64,000 bases of DNA from Acinetobacter sp. (GTDB lineage Bacteria > Pseudomonadota > Gammaproteobacteria > Pseudomonadales > Moraxellaceae): assembly GCA_031277915.1 (NCBI GenBank), contig JAITLL010000056.1, positions 1-64,000 on the forward strand. Reading direction: 5' to 3'. The position numbers were made by a program, and so were the translations under genes. The notes under the pieces are model-generated. The model had not been told where the DNA came from. It saw only the letters and a list, made by a program, of their open reading frames with translations, and searched no databases. Shown here piece after piece: positions 19,919 through 27,732 of the stretch (positions within the stretch are counted from its first letter, which is position 1; each line of letters starts with the position of its first letter).

Positions 19919-22111
19919 ATGTTAAAAATTTCTATACCATCTCCCCAAATTAAAGACTTATTCCCGCTTAGTTTACTCAGCTTAATAATCTTCAATATTC
20001 AAGGTGTCTACGCAGAGGAATTGGCCGAATCATCATCAAAAGTTGCAGCAGTCATGCCGACTATAAAAATTGAAGCGATGAGTGAGCTCGACCCGATTAA
20101 AAGCTATATCGACTATGACAAAGCCAATGTCACCCGTAATGGTTTAGACAAAAAAGATATTCCTCAAACTATTGATACCATTGATGTTCAGAAATATAAA
20201 ATTTATGGCTCAAACGATTTAAGCGTCATGCTGCAAGGTACCCCAGGGGTATCAACCAATTACGATATGCGTGGTGATGGAATTACCATTCGTGGTTTTG
20301 GTGCTGACACAGGCGATATTTATCGTGATGGCATACGTGAAAGCGGACAAGTACGTCGCAGTACAGCCAATATCGAACGTATTGAGATTTTGAAAGGCCC
20401 CGCCTCTGTTTTATATGGCCGTAGCGCTGGTGGTGGGGTTGTGAATATGGTGAGTAAATTCGCCAATTTTGACTCTAAAAGTTCAGTTGGTACATACGCA
20501 GGTTCTTATGATAACTATGGAACCACTGCCGACATCAACCAAGTACTTAACGACAATTTAGCAGTTCGTTTGACTGGAGAATATGGTGAGTCAGGTAGCT
20601 TCCGCTCGGATATTAAAAATAAAATTGAGATGCTCTCTCCAAGTTTTACCTATAAAAATGACGACGGAACACTCACTTGGACCACACAATATACCTATGA
20701 CAAATTAGGTCGAGTTCCTGACCGTGGGCCAACGCGTGACAATCTACCTGCAGGCACATCTATCAAAACAGGTTTTGCCCAAGATGGCGATTATGTTGAT
20801 GATATTTTGCAAGTGGTCCGCACCGATGTGAATTATGAATATGCGCCTGATTGGAACTTTCATTGGGCAGCAAGTTACCGCCAAGCAGAGCAGAACTTTG
20901 ACCACTTTTACTTTGGAACTTATTGTGGGTTAGATGGCAAAGATTTAAAAGGTAAAGCATGCACCACTAAAAAAGGCTATATCAATCAAATTTACTACTG
21001 GCAACAAACTAGCAATAAGACCACAACCAATACATTTGATATTAAGGGCAAGTTCAAGACAGGCTCGCTTGAGCACCAAATTATGGTCGGGACAGACTGG
21101 ACCTATGAGCAACGAGAACCACGTCTAGCCAATAAGACTCAAAACGGTTCAGCCATTTATGGTTATGTTAATCCGCTCACTGGTGAACGTGAATATAGCC
21201 GAGGTAATGGCCCTCTTTTAATTAGCCAACATAACTACAATGAAGGCACAACTTATGGTGTATTTGTTCAGGATTTAATTGGGCTAAATGACCAGCTTAA
21301 ACTCATGCTGGGTCTCCGCTATGATTACTTCGATTTTTCAACGACCAATAAACTCAATAATGACCATCGTAATGTAAAAGACAGCAGTTTTAGTCCAAAT
21401 GTGGGTTTGGTATGGCAACCATTTCCTGAACATAGTTTTTATACGTCTTATTCTAAAAGCTTTGCACCGTTCGGTGGGCAAATGGGTGTTAACCAAGTCA
21501 CTGGAAGCACCGATGTCACAAAAATGGATAAAGAGCCTCAATATAATGAGCAGTATGAAGTAGGTGTAAAAAGCGAATGGCTAGATAATCGTTTAAATAC
21601 TCAATTTTCGGTCTTCGATATTCGTAAAAATAATATTCGCTATAAACCAAACCCAGACAGTGAGCCAGATGAATGGGCAACTGCGGGTCAGCATCAATCT
21701 CGTGGTCTCGAATTTAGCTTTATTGGCCGTGTACTTGATAATGTGTTTGTTCGCGGTGGTTATGGTTATACCGATGCAAAAGTAAAAGAAGACAAGCAAA
21801 ATCCTGAGCGTGAAGGCAACTATTTAGCCAACACATCTAAAAACACGGGTAATTTATTTGTTCGTTATTTACCAACTGAACAGTGGTATACCGAAGTGGG
21901 CGTGACCTATGTCGGGTCTTATTATCCAAATATTAATAATCAAGTAAAAATGGAAGGCTTTAACCGTGTCGATGCAGCGATTGGCTATAGTGCAGACCCA
22001 TGGAATGTTACGCTTGCTGTGAATAATCTAACCAATAAAGAGTACTGGCGCTCAGACAGCATGCCAGACACGCCACGTAATGTGTTATTGCGTTTGAATT
22101 ATCAGTTTTAA
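19919..22111 (+). CDS. TonB-dependent siderophore receptor
   Basis: Outer-membrane gated beta-barrel for a ferric siderophore, 730 residues from ATG 19919. A TTG codon at 19898 opens the frame but has no better ribosome site. The hydrophobic signal segment ends near GVYAEE. The plug domain is visible as DIPQTIDTIDVQKYKIYGSN through LKGPASVLYGRSAGGGVVNM, and the barrel ends with the aromatic C-terminus RNVLLRLNYQF. The plug resembles the Fiu/PiuA catecholate group, which is my best guess at substrate class. A Fur box is upstream and a strong terminator downstream, so it is a single-gene unit. Confidence 0.93.
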   Translation: MLKISIPSPQIKDLFPLSLLSLIIFNIQGVYAEELAESSSKVAAVMPTIKIEAMSELDPIKSYIDYDKANVTRNGLDKKDIPQTIDTIDVQKYKIYGSNDLSVMLQGTPGVSTNYDMRGDGITIRGFGADTGDIYRDGIRESGQVRRSTANIERIEILKGPASVLYGRSAGGGVVNMVSKFANFDSKSSVGTYAGSYDNYGTTADINQVLNDNLAVRLTGEYGESGSFRSDIKNKIEMLSPSFTYKNDDGTLTWTTQYTYDKLGRVPDRGPTRDNLPAGTSIKTGFAQDGDYVDDILQVVRTDVNYEYAPDWNFHWAASYRQAEQNFDHFYFGTYCGLDGKDLKGKACTTKKGYINQIYYWQQTSNKTTTNTFDIKGKFKTGSLEHQIMVGTDWTYEQREPRLANKTQNGSAIYGYVNPLTGEREYSRGNGPLLISQHNYNEGTTYGVFVQDLIGLNDQLKLMLGLRYDYFDFSTTNKLNNDHRNVKDSSFSPNVGLVWQPFPEHSFYTSYSKSFAPFGGQMGVNQVTGSTDVTKMDKEPQYNEQYEVGVKSEWLDNRLNTQFSVFDIRKNNIRYKPNPDSEPDEWATAGQHQSRGLEFSFIGRVLDNVFVRGGYGYTDAKVKEDKQNPEREGNYLANTSKNTGNLFVRYLPTEQWYTEVGVTYVGSYYPNINNQVKMEGFNRVDAAIGYSADPWNVTLAVNNLTNKEYWRSDSMPDTPRNVLLRLNYQF

Positions 22112-22120
22112 GTAAATATT

Positions 22121-22156
22121 AAAAAGGCATACCCCTATTTAGAAGTATGCCTTTTT
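22121..22156 (+). terminator. Terminator after the TonB receptor
   Basis: AAAAAGGCATAC / GTATGCCTTTTT hairpin with a 12-base loop, 10 bp past the receptor stop. A pyrE-like 3' end, read leftward, finishes 5 bp to its right, so this looks like the original shared terminator between the receptor and an ancestral pyrE. Confidence 0.88.
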
Positions 22157-22160
22157 ATTT

Positions 22161-22220
22161 TTAGATATCATATTTCTCACGATACGCTTGCATATTTGCT
22201 AGCGCTTCTTTTTCGCCTTT
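22161..22220 (-). pseudogene. Orphan 3' end of pyrE (19 codons)
   Basis: Read leftward, this stretch encodes [19 protein letters not shown] and a stop. It matches the last 19 residues of the intact PyrE (25375-26025) at 18 of 19 positions, but only about 49 of 60 bases agree, mostly through synonymous changes. It has no start and the similarity ends abruptly at 22221. It therefore comes from a different pyrE allele, not a recent copy of the local gene, and marks the distal edge of an insertion at the pyrE 3' end. Confidence 0.85.
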
Positions 22221-22312
22221 GGTAATAACCGAATAATGGTGTAATGAAAAGTTAGGTTTGATCTTAGAGTGTAAGAGGTGTGGTGAGAAGTAATTCGTAA
22301 ATACCCATTATG

Positions 22313-22834
22313 TTAAATGGAGATATTATTATTAAATCTTTTCCATTTTCTAATTTGCGTTCTAAAATTAGTAAAAGGGGCAACTGTATTTATGTGAATC
22401 CATTTGTATACAGGCCATTTAGCAGGTGTTGTTGCCCATTTTCTTTGGTTTAATAAAAATAATTCATCATCTGTTAGACTTTGCACCCAATCTATAACTT
22501 CATTTACTTTATCTGATAATAAAATTGTATTTTGATCAAGAAAATTCTGGCCATATTCTTGGTAAAACTCTTGATATAGAGCACCTAGATTGTTCCATTT
22601 AAATCCTTCTTTTGGCGTTGTGACTCCTAGTCCTGCCTTTTCATCTCTTTCCCATTTTAATAGTAAATTGACCCATCCTAATTGATAGGAAATATTTTGT
22701 GAAGGTGTCTTATCGACACCGATAATTATTTTATTTTTATCATCTTCTGAAACATTGCTAAATTCTACTAAATATTTATTGAATGAGTTTCTAATCGTAT
22801 CTATTAATTCTTCTTTAGATTCATAAATTCTCAT
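22313..22834 (-). CDS. ClbS/DfsB-like four-helix-bundle protein (DUF1706)
   Basis: 173-residue cytoplasmic protein starting MRIYESKEELIDTIRNSF. The layout fits the DUF1706 family: ISYQLGWVNLLLKWERDE, a DKVNEVIDWVQSLTDDELF stretch and a C-terminal RTQIRKWKR. The family includes ClbS, which protects against colibactin, and DfsB, but most members have no known substrate. The gene is very AT-rich and has its own flanking hairpin at 23027. It is cargo of the island next to pyrE; no toxin-producing genes are visible near it. Confidence 0.82.
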   Translation of the reverse strand: MRIYESKEELIDTIRNSFNKYLVEFSNVSEDDKNKIIIGVDKTPSQNISYQLGWVNLLLKWERDEKAGLGVTTPKEGFKWNNLGALYQEFYQEYGQNFLDQNTILLSDKVNEVIDWVQSLTDDELFLLNQRKWATTPAKWPVYKWIHINTVAPFTNFRTQIRKWKRFNNNISI

Positions 22835-23026
22835 TTTTAACTTTTCCTAAAATTAACATAATACGCTTACACGAAATTCTTAAAATTTCCATTTCACATC
22901 AACACATTAGGTCAATATTCTCTAAAGTTCAGCACACCTGAACGGCTTTTTTATGATTTTTCACACCCCTCCCGACTACCATTTAACCAATGCCGTGAGA
23001 TTAATTCAATAACTTGATTAAATTAT

Positions 23027-23053
23027 AAAAAAAAGGAAGCCACAGCTTCCTTT
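23027..23053 (-). terminator. Terminator inside the pyrE island
   Basis: AAAAAGGAAGC-CACA-GCTTCCTTT hairpin with an A run on the left (U tract for leftward transcription), 40 bp beyond the stop of the dimethylformamidase-like gene. Its GGAAGC/GCTTCC stem is the same as that of the terminator after the intact pyrE (25336-25362). Confidence 0.8.
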
Positions 23054-23068
23054 CTATATATCTGACTT

Positions 23069-23083
23069 TTAGATACCGTATTT
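23069..23083 (-). pseudogene. Possible second pyrE 3'-end scar
   Basis: Read leftward, the 15 bases encode K-Y-G-I and a stop, the exact last residues of PyrE. They stand 18 bases from a GGAAGC-stem terminator, almost the same spacing as at the intact pyrE (17 bases). Thirteen of 15 bases match the remnant at 22161. The match is short and could be chance, but context favours a scar from an earlier insertion. Confidence 0.4.
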
Positions 23084-23092
23084 TGTATCATC

Positions 23093-24943
23093 TCAAGGCT
23101 GACGAAGTCCATAGAGATCGATTTTCCAAAGTACATTCTGCGTTGTAGCAACGAAGAGTACTGATTCAACAACTGCCAGACCAGCAGAATAATTACAGTG
23201 ATGAATATATACCCAAGCAGTACTTTCACCGATATAGTCAGAATTTGAACGTAATAAGCGATTATCTGTAGTAGAAGCAAAGAGAATATCACCATAAGCA
23301 CTCATTGCATTCACAGTTGCATCTTGCACAAATGCTGTCATCGCTACCCATGATGGCGTCGTTCTCGTTGCTGGAGCTCTCCACAGCGCCCCTACACTAT
23401 CGACTGCATAAAGCATTCCACCCGTAGCAGCTAAAGCCTTAGTTCCACCGGTAGGTCCCGTACCCATTGAGGTCCAAGACTGTCCTACTTCTGAAGCAGG
23501 ATACCACCAAAGTTGATTATCGGTTGTAATACAATAAAGTGTATCCCCAAGAGCGGCCATTGCAATAACATTATTCGCCTGACTAATATCACGCCAGGCC
23601 ACGTCTGCACCAATAGGGTAACGCTGTAAAAGCCTATTTAGGGTCGTAGCCATAAAAATTTTGCCATTTAATGCAGTAAGTGCAGAACAACCATTTGCAC
23701 TCCCAATATTCTCCCAGTCCCAAGCTATACGTTGTTTAAGACGAGAAAATACATTACGTGTAATAGTAGTTACAACAGAATCACTCCCCAGAACAGACAA
23801 CCAATCCGTTGTTCCACCATTAAAAACTGTGCCATTGTGAGAAAATATACTCATCGTCGCGCGTCCCGGCTTGCCAGTCCAAGAGCGCAGGTCCGCCGAA
23901 GCCAGTACCGTCGTAGTTAGTGGTGTATTTTGATCACCTGTAACACGTGGATAACCCTCTACTTCATCTACATAAGCTGCTGCATCGACTTCATAAGTCA
24001 TAAATGCTGAAGTTGTAGTTGCCGGAGAAACCCCATTAAACACCCAATGTCCTGGGAAACGGAGTGTATATGCTGTTGCTACTGTTCCACCATAAGCTCC
24101 ATCAGCAAAACCAACACCAAGAAAATAATTCTGTGGTCGGTTTAATGGTGGTTCTGCCCATGCTACAGTCGTATCATAAGCATTTAAGTTGGGGTCATTA
24201 CCAGCATATTTGTAAAAAACAACCATGCGATTCGCTTGTTCTAACCTTACGGCTCGATAACACGTATTCCCAGAGAGTACGATCATATTACCGCCATTGG
24301 CAATAAACTGTTCTGTTTGATCTCTCATTGCTCGCGTCCAGTACTCATCATGTCCTGCAATAATCAAACAATCATAATTAGTGAGCAAATTTGAGATACT
24401 ATGGAGATCGACACTCGAACAATATTCGATCGGTATCCCTTCTGTTTCAAGCCAGCGAATAAGTATAGATTCAGGTCCGTTACTCGCAGGAGTACCGCCT
24501 GATCGGTTAAAGGAAACTTTGCTCGCACGAGTTCCCGCCCCACCACTGTTATAGTCATATAAACTTTTACCACCCGCTGCATTATAAGCAGTTGGTGTTA
24601 AAAACGAGATTTGCAAAAGAACCTTTGAAACCGCAGCTTGAGTAACTGGTCTAATCACGAAAGTAAGTACATCTTGACCCGCATAAGCTAGCCGATATAG
24701 TCCAGGGGGCCAAGACGAAGGAATATTAAACGTTACTGAAACTGGCCAACCAAATCCTTCCCATGGGTTTGTCGTAGGAAGTGATCGAGTAAAAAGAGTT
24801 GTAGAGATTGTTGATGATACTGTAGTTATGCCTATACGCTCTACGGTTAAACTGGTTACCCCAGGTGAATCAGTGCTGAGGTAAAAACTTATTGAACTTC
24901 CAGGTAAAGCGGAAGTTGCTGATGAATATCCTAAAACTGCCAT
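23093..24943 (-). CDS. N,N-dimethylformamidase-like domain fused to tectonin-like propeller
   Basis: 616-residue protein of unknown role. After an N-terminal beta-sandwich-like region (1-110), residues about 115-420 resemble the C-terminal domain of the N,N-dimethylformamidase large subunit family: LLQISFLTPTAYNAAGG, LIIAGHDEYWTRAMRDQ, GGNMIVLSGNTCYRAVR, and GHWVFNGVSPATTT. Residues 425-616 hold about five repeats of the type LNGKIFMATTLNRLLQ / GDTLYCITTDNQLWWYP / GGMLYAVDSVGALWRAP, a tectonin-like beta-propeller. No signal peptide or membrane segment. The start is firm: GAGGTGGAG lies just upstream of ATG 24943. It is island cargo beside pyrE. Amidase activity is not established, and the propeller suggests carbohydrate or surface binding. 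Confidence 0.7.
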   Translation of the reverse strand: MAVLGYSSATSALPGSSISFYLSTDSPGVTSLTVERIGITTVSSTISTTLFTRSLPTTNPWEGFGWPVSVTFNIPSSWPPGLYRLAYAGQDVLTFVIRPVTQAAVSKVLLQISFLTPTAYNAAGGKSLYDYNSGGAGTRASKVSFNRSGGTPASNGPESILIRWLETEGIPIEYCSSVDLHSISNLLTNYDCLIIAGHDEYWTRAMRDQTEQFIANGGNMIVLSGNTCYRAVRLEQANRMVVFYKYAGNDPNLNAYDTTVAWAEPPLNRPQNYFLGVGFADGAYGGTVATAYTLRFPGHWVFNGVSPATTTSAFMTYEVDAAAYVDEVEGYPRVTGDQNTPLTTTVLASADLRSWTGKPGRATMSIFSHNGTVFNGGTTDWLSVLGSDSVVTTITRNVFSRLKQRIAWDWENIGSANGCSALTALNGKIFMATTLNRLLQRYPIGADVAWRDISQANNVIAMAALGDTLYCITTDNQLWWYPASEVGQSWTSMGTGPTGGTKALAATGGMLYAVDSVGALWRAPATRTTPSWVAMTAFVQDATVNAMSAYGDILFASTTDNRLLRSNSDYIGESTAWVYIHHCNYSAGLAVVESVLFVATTQNVLWKIDLYGLRQP

Positions 24944-25335
24944 ATCTCCACCTCTTATCCTTTTGAAATGAAAAACTGGAAAATTTTTTACATCTTTTAA
25001 AGCTTTTATATATAAATGAGCCGTTTTTTATCATTCGTCAAGATCAATAACTTACACATCTTTTAAAAAGAATTTTTATTATTCATCAATAATTTAAAAT
25101 ATTTTACCAAAAAGAAAAAAACATATCTTTCAGTCAACTTTTTAAGTCTTAAATATAATCACAAACTTCATATGAAAATTACAATAAAAATAGACCAAAA
25201 AATAAAAAAAAAAAAATTATTTAATAATAAAAATCAGGTTATTAGTTAATAATTTATACTCTTTAACAGACAAAAAAATATTCCGTATGTTTTTTACTGC
25301 ATTATTCGTATTTCATTTAAGGAAAATTAATAATG
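24944..25335. other. AT-rich gene-free stretch between island cargo and pyrE terminator
   Basis: About 390 bp, extremely AT-rich, with long A and T runs. No open frame worth calling. It must contain the promoter of the leftward dimethylformamidase-like gene. The 12-mer ACATCTTTTAAA occurs twice (24990 and 25056). I see no RNA gene or attachment site beyond this. Confidence 0.5.
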
Positions 25336-25362
25336 AAAAAGGAAGCTTTATGCTTCCTCTTT
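25336..25362 (-). terminator. Terminator after pyrE
   Basis: AAAAAGGAAGC-TTTAT-GCTTCCTCTTT hairpin 12 bp past the pyrE stop, with an A run on the left giving the U tract in leftward transcription. Confidence 0.85.
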
Positions 25363-25374
25363 AAATTATTAAAA

Positions 25375-26025
25375 TCAAATTCCATATTTTTCGCGGTAGG
25401 CTTGCATATTGGCTAAAGCTTCTTTTTCGCCTTTTCCATCTAAATAATCCATTAAATCTTTCATGGTAATCAGTGCGTGCACGGGAATTTCTAATTCTTT
25501 TTGAACTTCTTGAATTGCAGAAAGCTCACTTTGACCGCGTTCTTGACGATCTAATGCCACCAAAACACCCGCAATAGTTGCACCAGCGTTTTTCAAAATC
25601 GTTACCACTTCACGAATCGCTGTACCCGCAGTAATTACGTCATCAATAATCCAGACTTTTTTACCTTCAACCGCAGCACCAACTAAAACACCGCCTTCAC
25701 CATGATCTTTCGCTTCTTTACGGTTAAAGCCCCATGGCACGCTCTTATTATGTGTTTGAGACAAAGCAACAGCAGTCGCAGCTACAAATGGGATACCCTT
25801 ATAAGCTGGTCCAAAAATCACATCTACATTTTCACATTGTGTTAATTTATCTGCATAGCCTTGTGCTAAAAGAGATAAAGCTTCACCATCGTTGAGTAGG
25901 CCTGCATTAAAAAAATAAGGACTCACGCGTCCAGATTTTAAAGTAAACTCACCAAATTTAAGCACACCGCGTGATAATGCGAGTTCGATAAATGCTTGCG
26001 GGTTAAATGACACAGGCGTTGTCAT
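25375..26025 (-). CDS. pyrE: Orotate phosphoribosyltransferase
   Basis: Transfers ribose-5-phosphate from PRPP to orotate in pyrimidine synthesis. I place the start at ATG 26025 (216 residues, [20 protein letters not shown]) because GGAGCACCTC precedes it; the longer frame to 26088 runs into the divergent crc gene. The PRPP-binding motif is [16 protein letters not shown] and the flexible loop is [13 protein letters not shown]. It is divergent from the Crc-like gene with 38 bp between starts, the same pairing as pyrE-crc in Pseudomonas. Its 3' end has served as an insertion point (see 22161). Confidence 0.96.
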   Translation of the reverse strand: MTTPVSFNPQAFIELALSRGVLKFGEFTLKSGRVSPYFFNAGLLNDGEALSLLAQGYADKLTQCENVDVIFGPAYKGIPFVAATAVALSQTHNKSVPWGFNRKEAKDHGEGGVLVGAAVEGKKVWIIDDVITAGTAIREVVTILKNAGATIAGVLVALDRQERGQSELSAIQEVQKELEIPVHALITMKDLMDYLDGKGEKEALANMQAYREKYGI

Positions 26026-26063
26026 GAGGTGCTCCAAATTCACAATTGAGGTTAAATTTTCGC

Positions 26064-26888
26064 ATGATACCAAAGGATCAGTATCCAAGTGATGTAAAAA
26101 TTCTTCGAGTCGTTTCCATTAACGTAAATGGCTTACGTTCTTCAGTAACGAAAGGCTTACTTGAATGGTTAGAACAATCCGATGCCGATGTCGTATGCAT
26201 GCAGGAAAGCCGCATCACCCATGAACAATGGACTGAAAAGTTTAGACCCGAAGGATGGCATACCCATCTTTTTCCAGCAGAGCGTGCAGGTTACGCAGGT
26301 ACCGCAATTTATAGCCGCTTACCCTTCGTTTCTATTAAAGATGGTTTAGGGTTTGAATTGGCCGACAGTCAAGGCCGCTTCATTTCTGCTGAATTCGATT
26401 TAGGTTTGTCACATCCGGTACATATTGCGTCATTATACTTACCTTCAGGCTCAAGTGGTGAAGAAGCTCAAGCACGTAAAGATTTATTTTTAGGTGAGTA
26501 CGCAAAAATCTTGAAACAATGGCGTGATGAAAATAAGTCAGTCATCATTTGTGGCGACTACAACATTGTTCATAAACGCATTGATATTAAAAACTGGTCG
26601 GGTAATCAAAAATCATCTGGCTGCTTACCGCATGAGCGTGCATGGCTTGATCATATTTATGATGAACTTGGCTATGTCGATACCTTCCGTGTAGTTCGCG
26701 CAGAAGCAGAACTTTATTCATGGTGGTCAAATCGCGGTCAAGCTCGTGCAAAAAATGTAGGTTGGCGTATTGACTATCAAGCCTGCTCACCAGACTGGAA
26801 AACACGTACAGCAAATGCATGGGTCTATAAAGATCAATGGTTTAGCGACCATGCCCCAGTGATTATTGACTATAAAATTCAAGAATAA
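26064..26888 (+). CDS. crc: Crc / exonuclease III-family protein
   Basis: 274-residue EEP-superfamily protein. Position beside pyrE and the motifs DIKNW and [18 protein letters not shown] mark it as the Acinetobacter Crc, which in Pseudomonas acts with Hfq in catabolite repression. Unlike Pseudomonas Crc it keeps the nuclease residues: N20/N22 in [10 protein letters not shown]48 in CMQESR, D165 and N167 in [11 protein letters not shown], and a final DHAP motif. It could therefore be an active AP endonuclease/ExoIII as well as, or instead of, a regulator. I start at ATG 26064; a TTG at 26046 opens the frame. Confidence 0.82.
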   Translation: MIPKDQYPSDVKILRVVSINVNGLRSSVTKGLLEWLEQSDADVVCMQESRITHEQWTEKFRPEGWHTHLFPAERAGYAGTAIYSRLPFVSIKDGLGFELADSQGRFISAEFDLGLSHPVHIASLYLPSGSSGEEAQARKDLFLGEYAKILKQWRDENKSVIICGDYNIVHKRIDIKNWSGNQKSSGCLPHERAWLDHIYDELGYVDTFRVVRAEAELYSWWSNRGQARAKNVGWRIDYQACSPDWKTRTANAWVYKDQWFSDHAPVIIDYKIQE

Positions 26889-26906
26889 GTGAACACATGT
26901 TCACTT
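26887..26906. repeat. Perfect palindrome at the crc stop
   Basis: AAGTGAACA-CA-TGTTCACTT, a 9-bp perfect inverted repeat overlapping the crc stop codon. No T run follows, so it is not a normal terminator. It could be a protein-binding site upstream of the RNA gene at about 26981. Confidence 0.55.
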
Positions 26907-26980
26907 ACATTGTCGCTTTTGCTTACAGCACATGTCGTTTTTGAGTATTTTTCTTACACACGTTTAACGGCATTATAGCC

Positions 26981-27130
26981 CCACGGCACAGGGAAGCAGT
27001 CAGGATGACGCAAAAGGATAGGACGCCGTAGGAAGATAAAATAAACTTAGATTAAGTTTATTTGCAAGGATGTGACAATGGACGTTGAAATGAGACCCGC
27101 ATGATCAGGATGATTAAATGCGGGTTTTCT
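26981..27130 (+). ncRNA. Candidate RsmX/Y/Z (CsrB)-type decoy small RNA
   Basis: The gap after crc has no reading frame but is RNA-like. Eight GGA triplets lie within 119 bases (starts 26992, 27003, 27016, 27021, 27031, 27068, 27080, 27108). Two sit in small perfect hairpins, GTCA-GGA-TGAC (26999-27009) and ATCA-GGA-TGAT inside the terminator loop. CAAGGATGT at 27066 closely follows the known CsrA/RsmA target ACARGGAUGU. A longer stem AAATAAACTT-AGATT-AAGTTTATTT occupies 27039-27063. An intrinsic terminator ends it. Ends are estimated: the 5' end from a CATTAT -10-like box at 26971. The family call is inference from these motifs. Confidence 0.72.
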
Positions 27131-27131
27131 C
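27095..27131 (+). terminator. Terminator of the Rsm-like RNA
   Basis: ACCCGCAT / ATGCGGGT 8-bp stem followed by TTTCTCTTTTCT. The loop itself holds a smaller ATCA-GGA-TGAT hairpin. Confidence 0.85.
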
Positions 27132-27344
27132 TTTTCTATCTCTTATTTTTTGCGCTAAGTTCTTTTAGTTTTTTCATTTCTTCTTATTGAAACCATTATT
27201 ACCTTGTCTTATGACAGTAACATGACATTTCTTATTGTTTTAATCATTATTTTTCATTTGTTTTAAAAGTATCTGTATAAAGTAGTGCTCAAATGCGTTT
27301 TGGGTTAGGCTGTGTGTTCTTTCTTTTTGACATGGTCCGATAAA

Positions 27345-27695
27345 ATGTTAAAAATTTATGGTATTAAAAACTGCAACTCAATGAAAAAAGCTTTTGATGC
27401 CTTACAAGCAGAAGGTCTAAGCTACGAATTTCATGATTATAAAAAACAAGGGATCGATGCAGATACCCTAAAAACTTGGCTACAAGAAATTGGGCAAGAT
27501 ACAGTTCTCAACAAGAAAGGTACCACGTGGAGAAAATTGTCTGAAGAAGAACAAACACGTGCCTTAAGCAGTCAAGATCATCTGATTGAAGCACTGATTG
27601 CTCAGCCAAGCTTAATTAAACGTCCAGTTCTACAAACATCTAAAGGTTTTCTGGTCGGCTTTGATGAAACAGCCTATCAAAACTTAAGCGTATAA
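27345..27695 (+). CDS. ArsC/Spx-family (YffB-like) protein
   Basis: 116 residues with a thioredoxin-like fold of the arsenate reductase family. The N-terminus IYGIKNCNSMKKAFDAL carries a single Cys where ArsC has its nucleophile, and KKGTTWRKLSEEEQ plus LIKRPVLQ are typical of the YffB/Spx side of the family. The role in proteobacteria is unclear; probably glutathione-linked reduction rather than arsenate resistance, since no ars genes are near. ATG 27345 gives the normal N-terminus; the upstream in-frame extension is not family-like. Confidence 0.85.
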   Translation: MLKIYGIKNCNSMKKAFDALQAEGLSYEFHDYKKQGIDADTLKTWLQEIGQDTVLNKKGTTWRKLSEEEQTRALSSQDHLIEALIAQPSLIKRPVLQTSKGFLVGFDETAYQNLSV

Positions 27696-27722
27696 AAAAA
27701 CGAGCCAAATGGCTCGTTTTTT
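27695..27722. terminator. Bidirectional terminator between two converging genes
   Basis: AAAAAACGAGCC-AAAT-GGCTCGTTTTTT hairpin, A run on the left and T run on the right. It serves the rightward ArsC-like gene and the leftward DUF2147 gene. Confidence 0.9.
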
Positions 27723-27732
27723 ATTTATGGTC

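Noticed and set aside
23023-23301. Leftward frame with hydrophobic stretch overlapping the propeller gene's 3' end
   Set aside because: Shadow of the real gene in another frame, and it crosses a terminator.
24990-25067. ACATCTTTTAAA repeated twice before the propeller gene
   Set aside because: Short and AT-rich, likely chance in this composition.
26904-26958. GacA box (TGTAAG-N6-CTTACA) before the Rsm-like RNA
   Set aside because: Three CTTACA halves exist but none has a matching TGTAAG at the right spacing, so I do not call a site.
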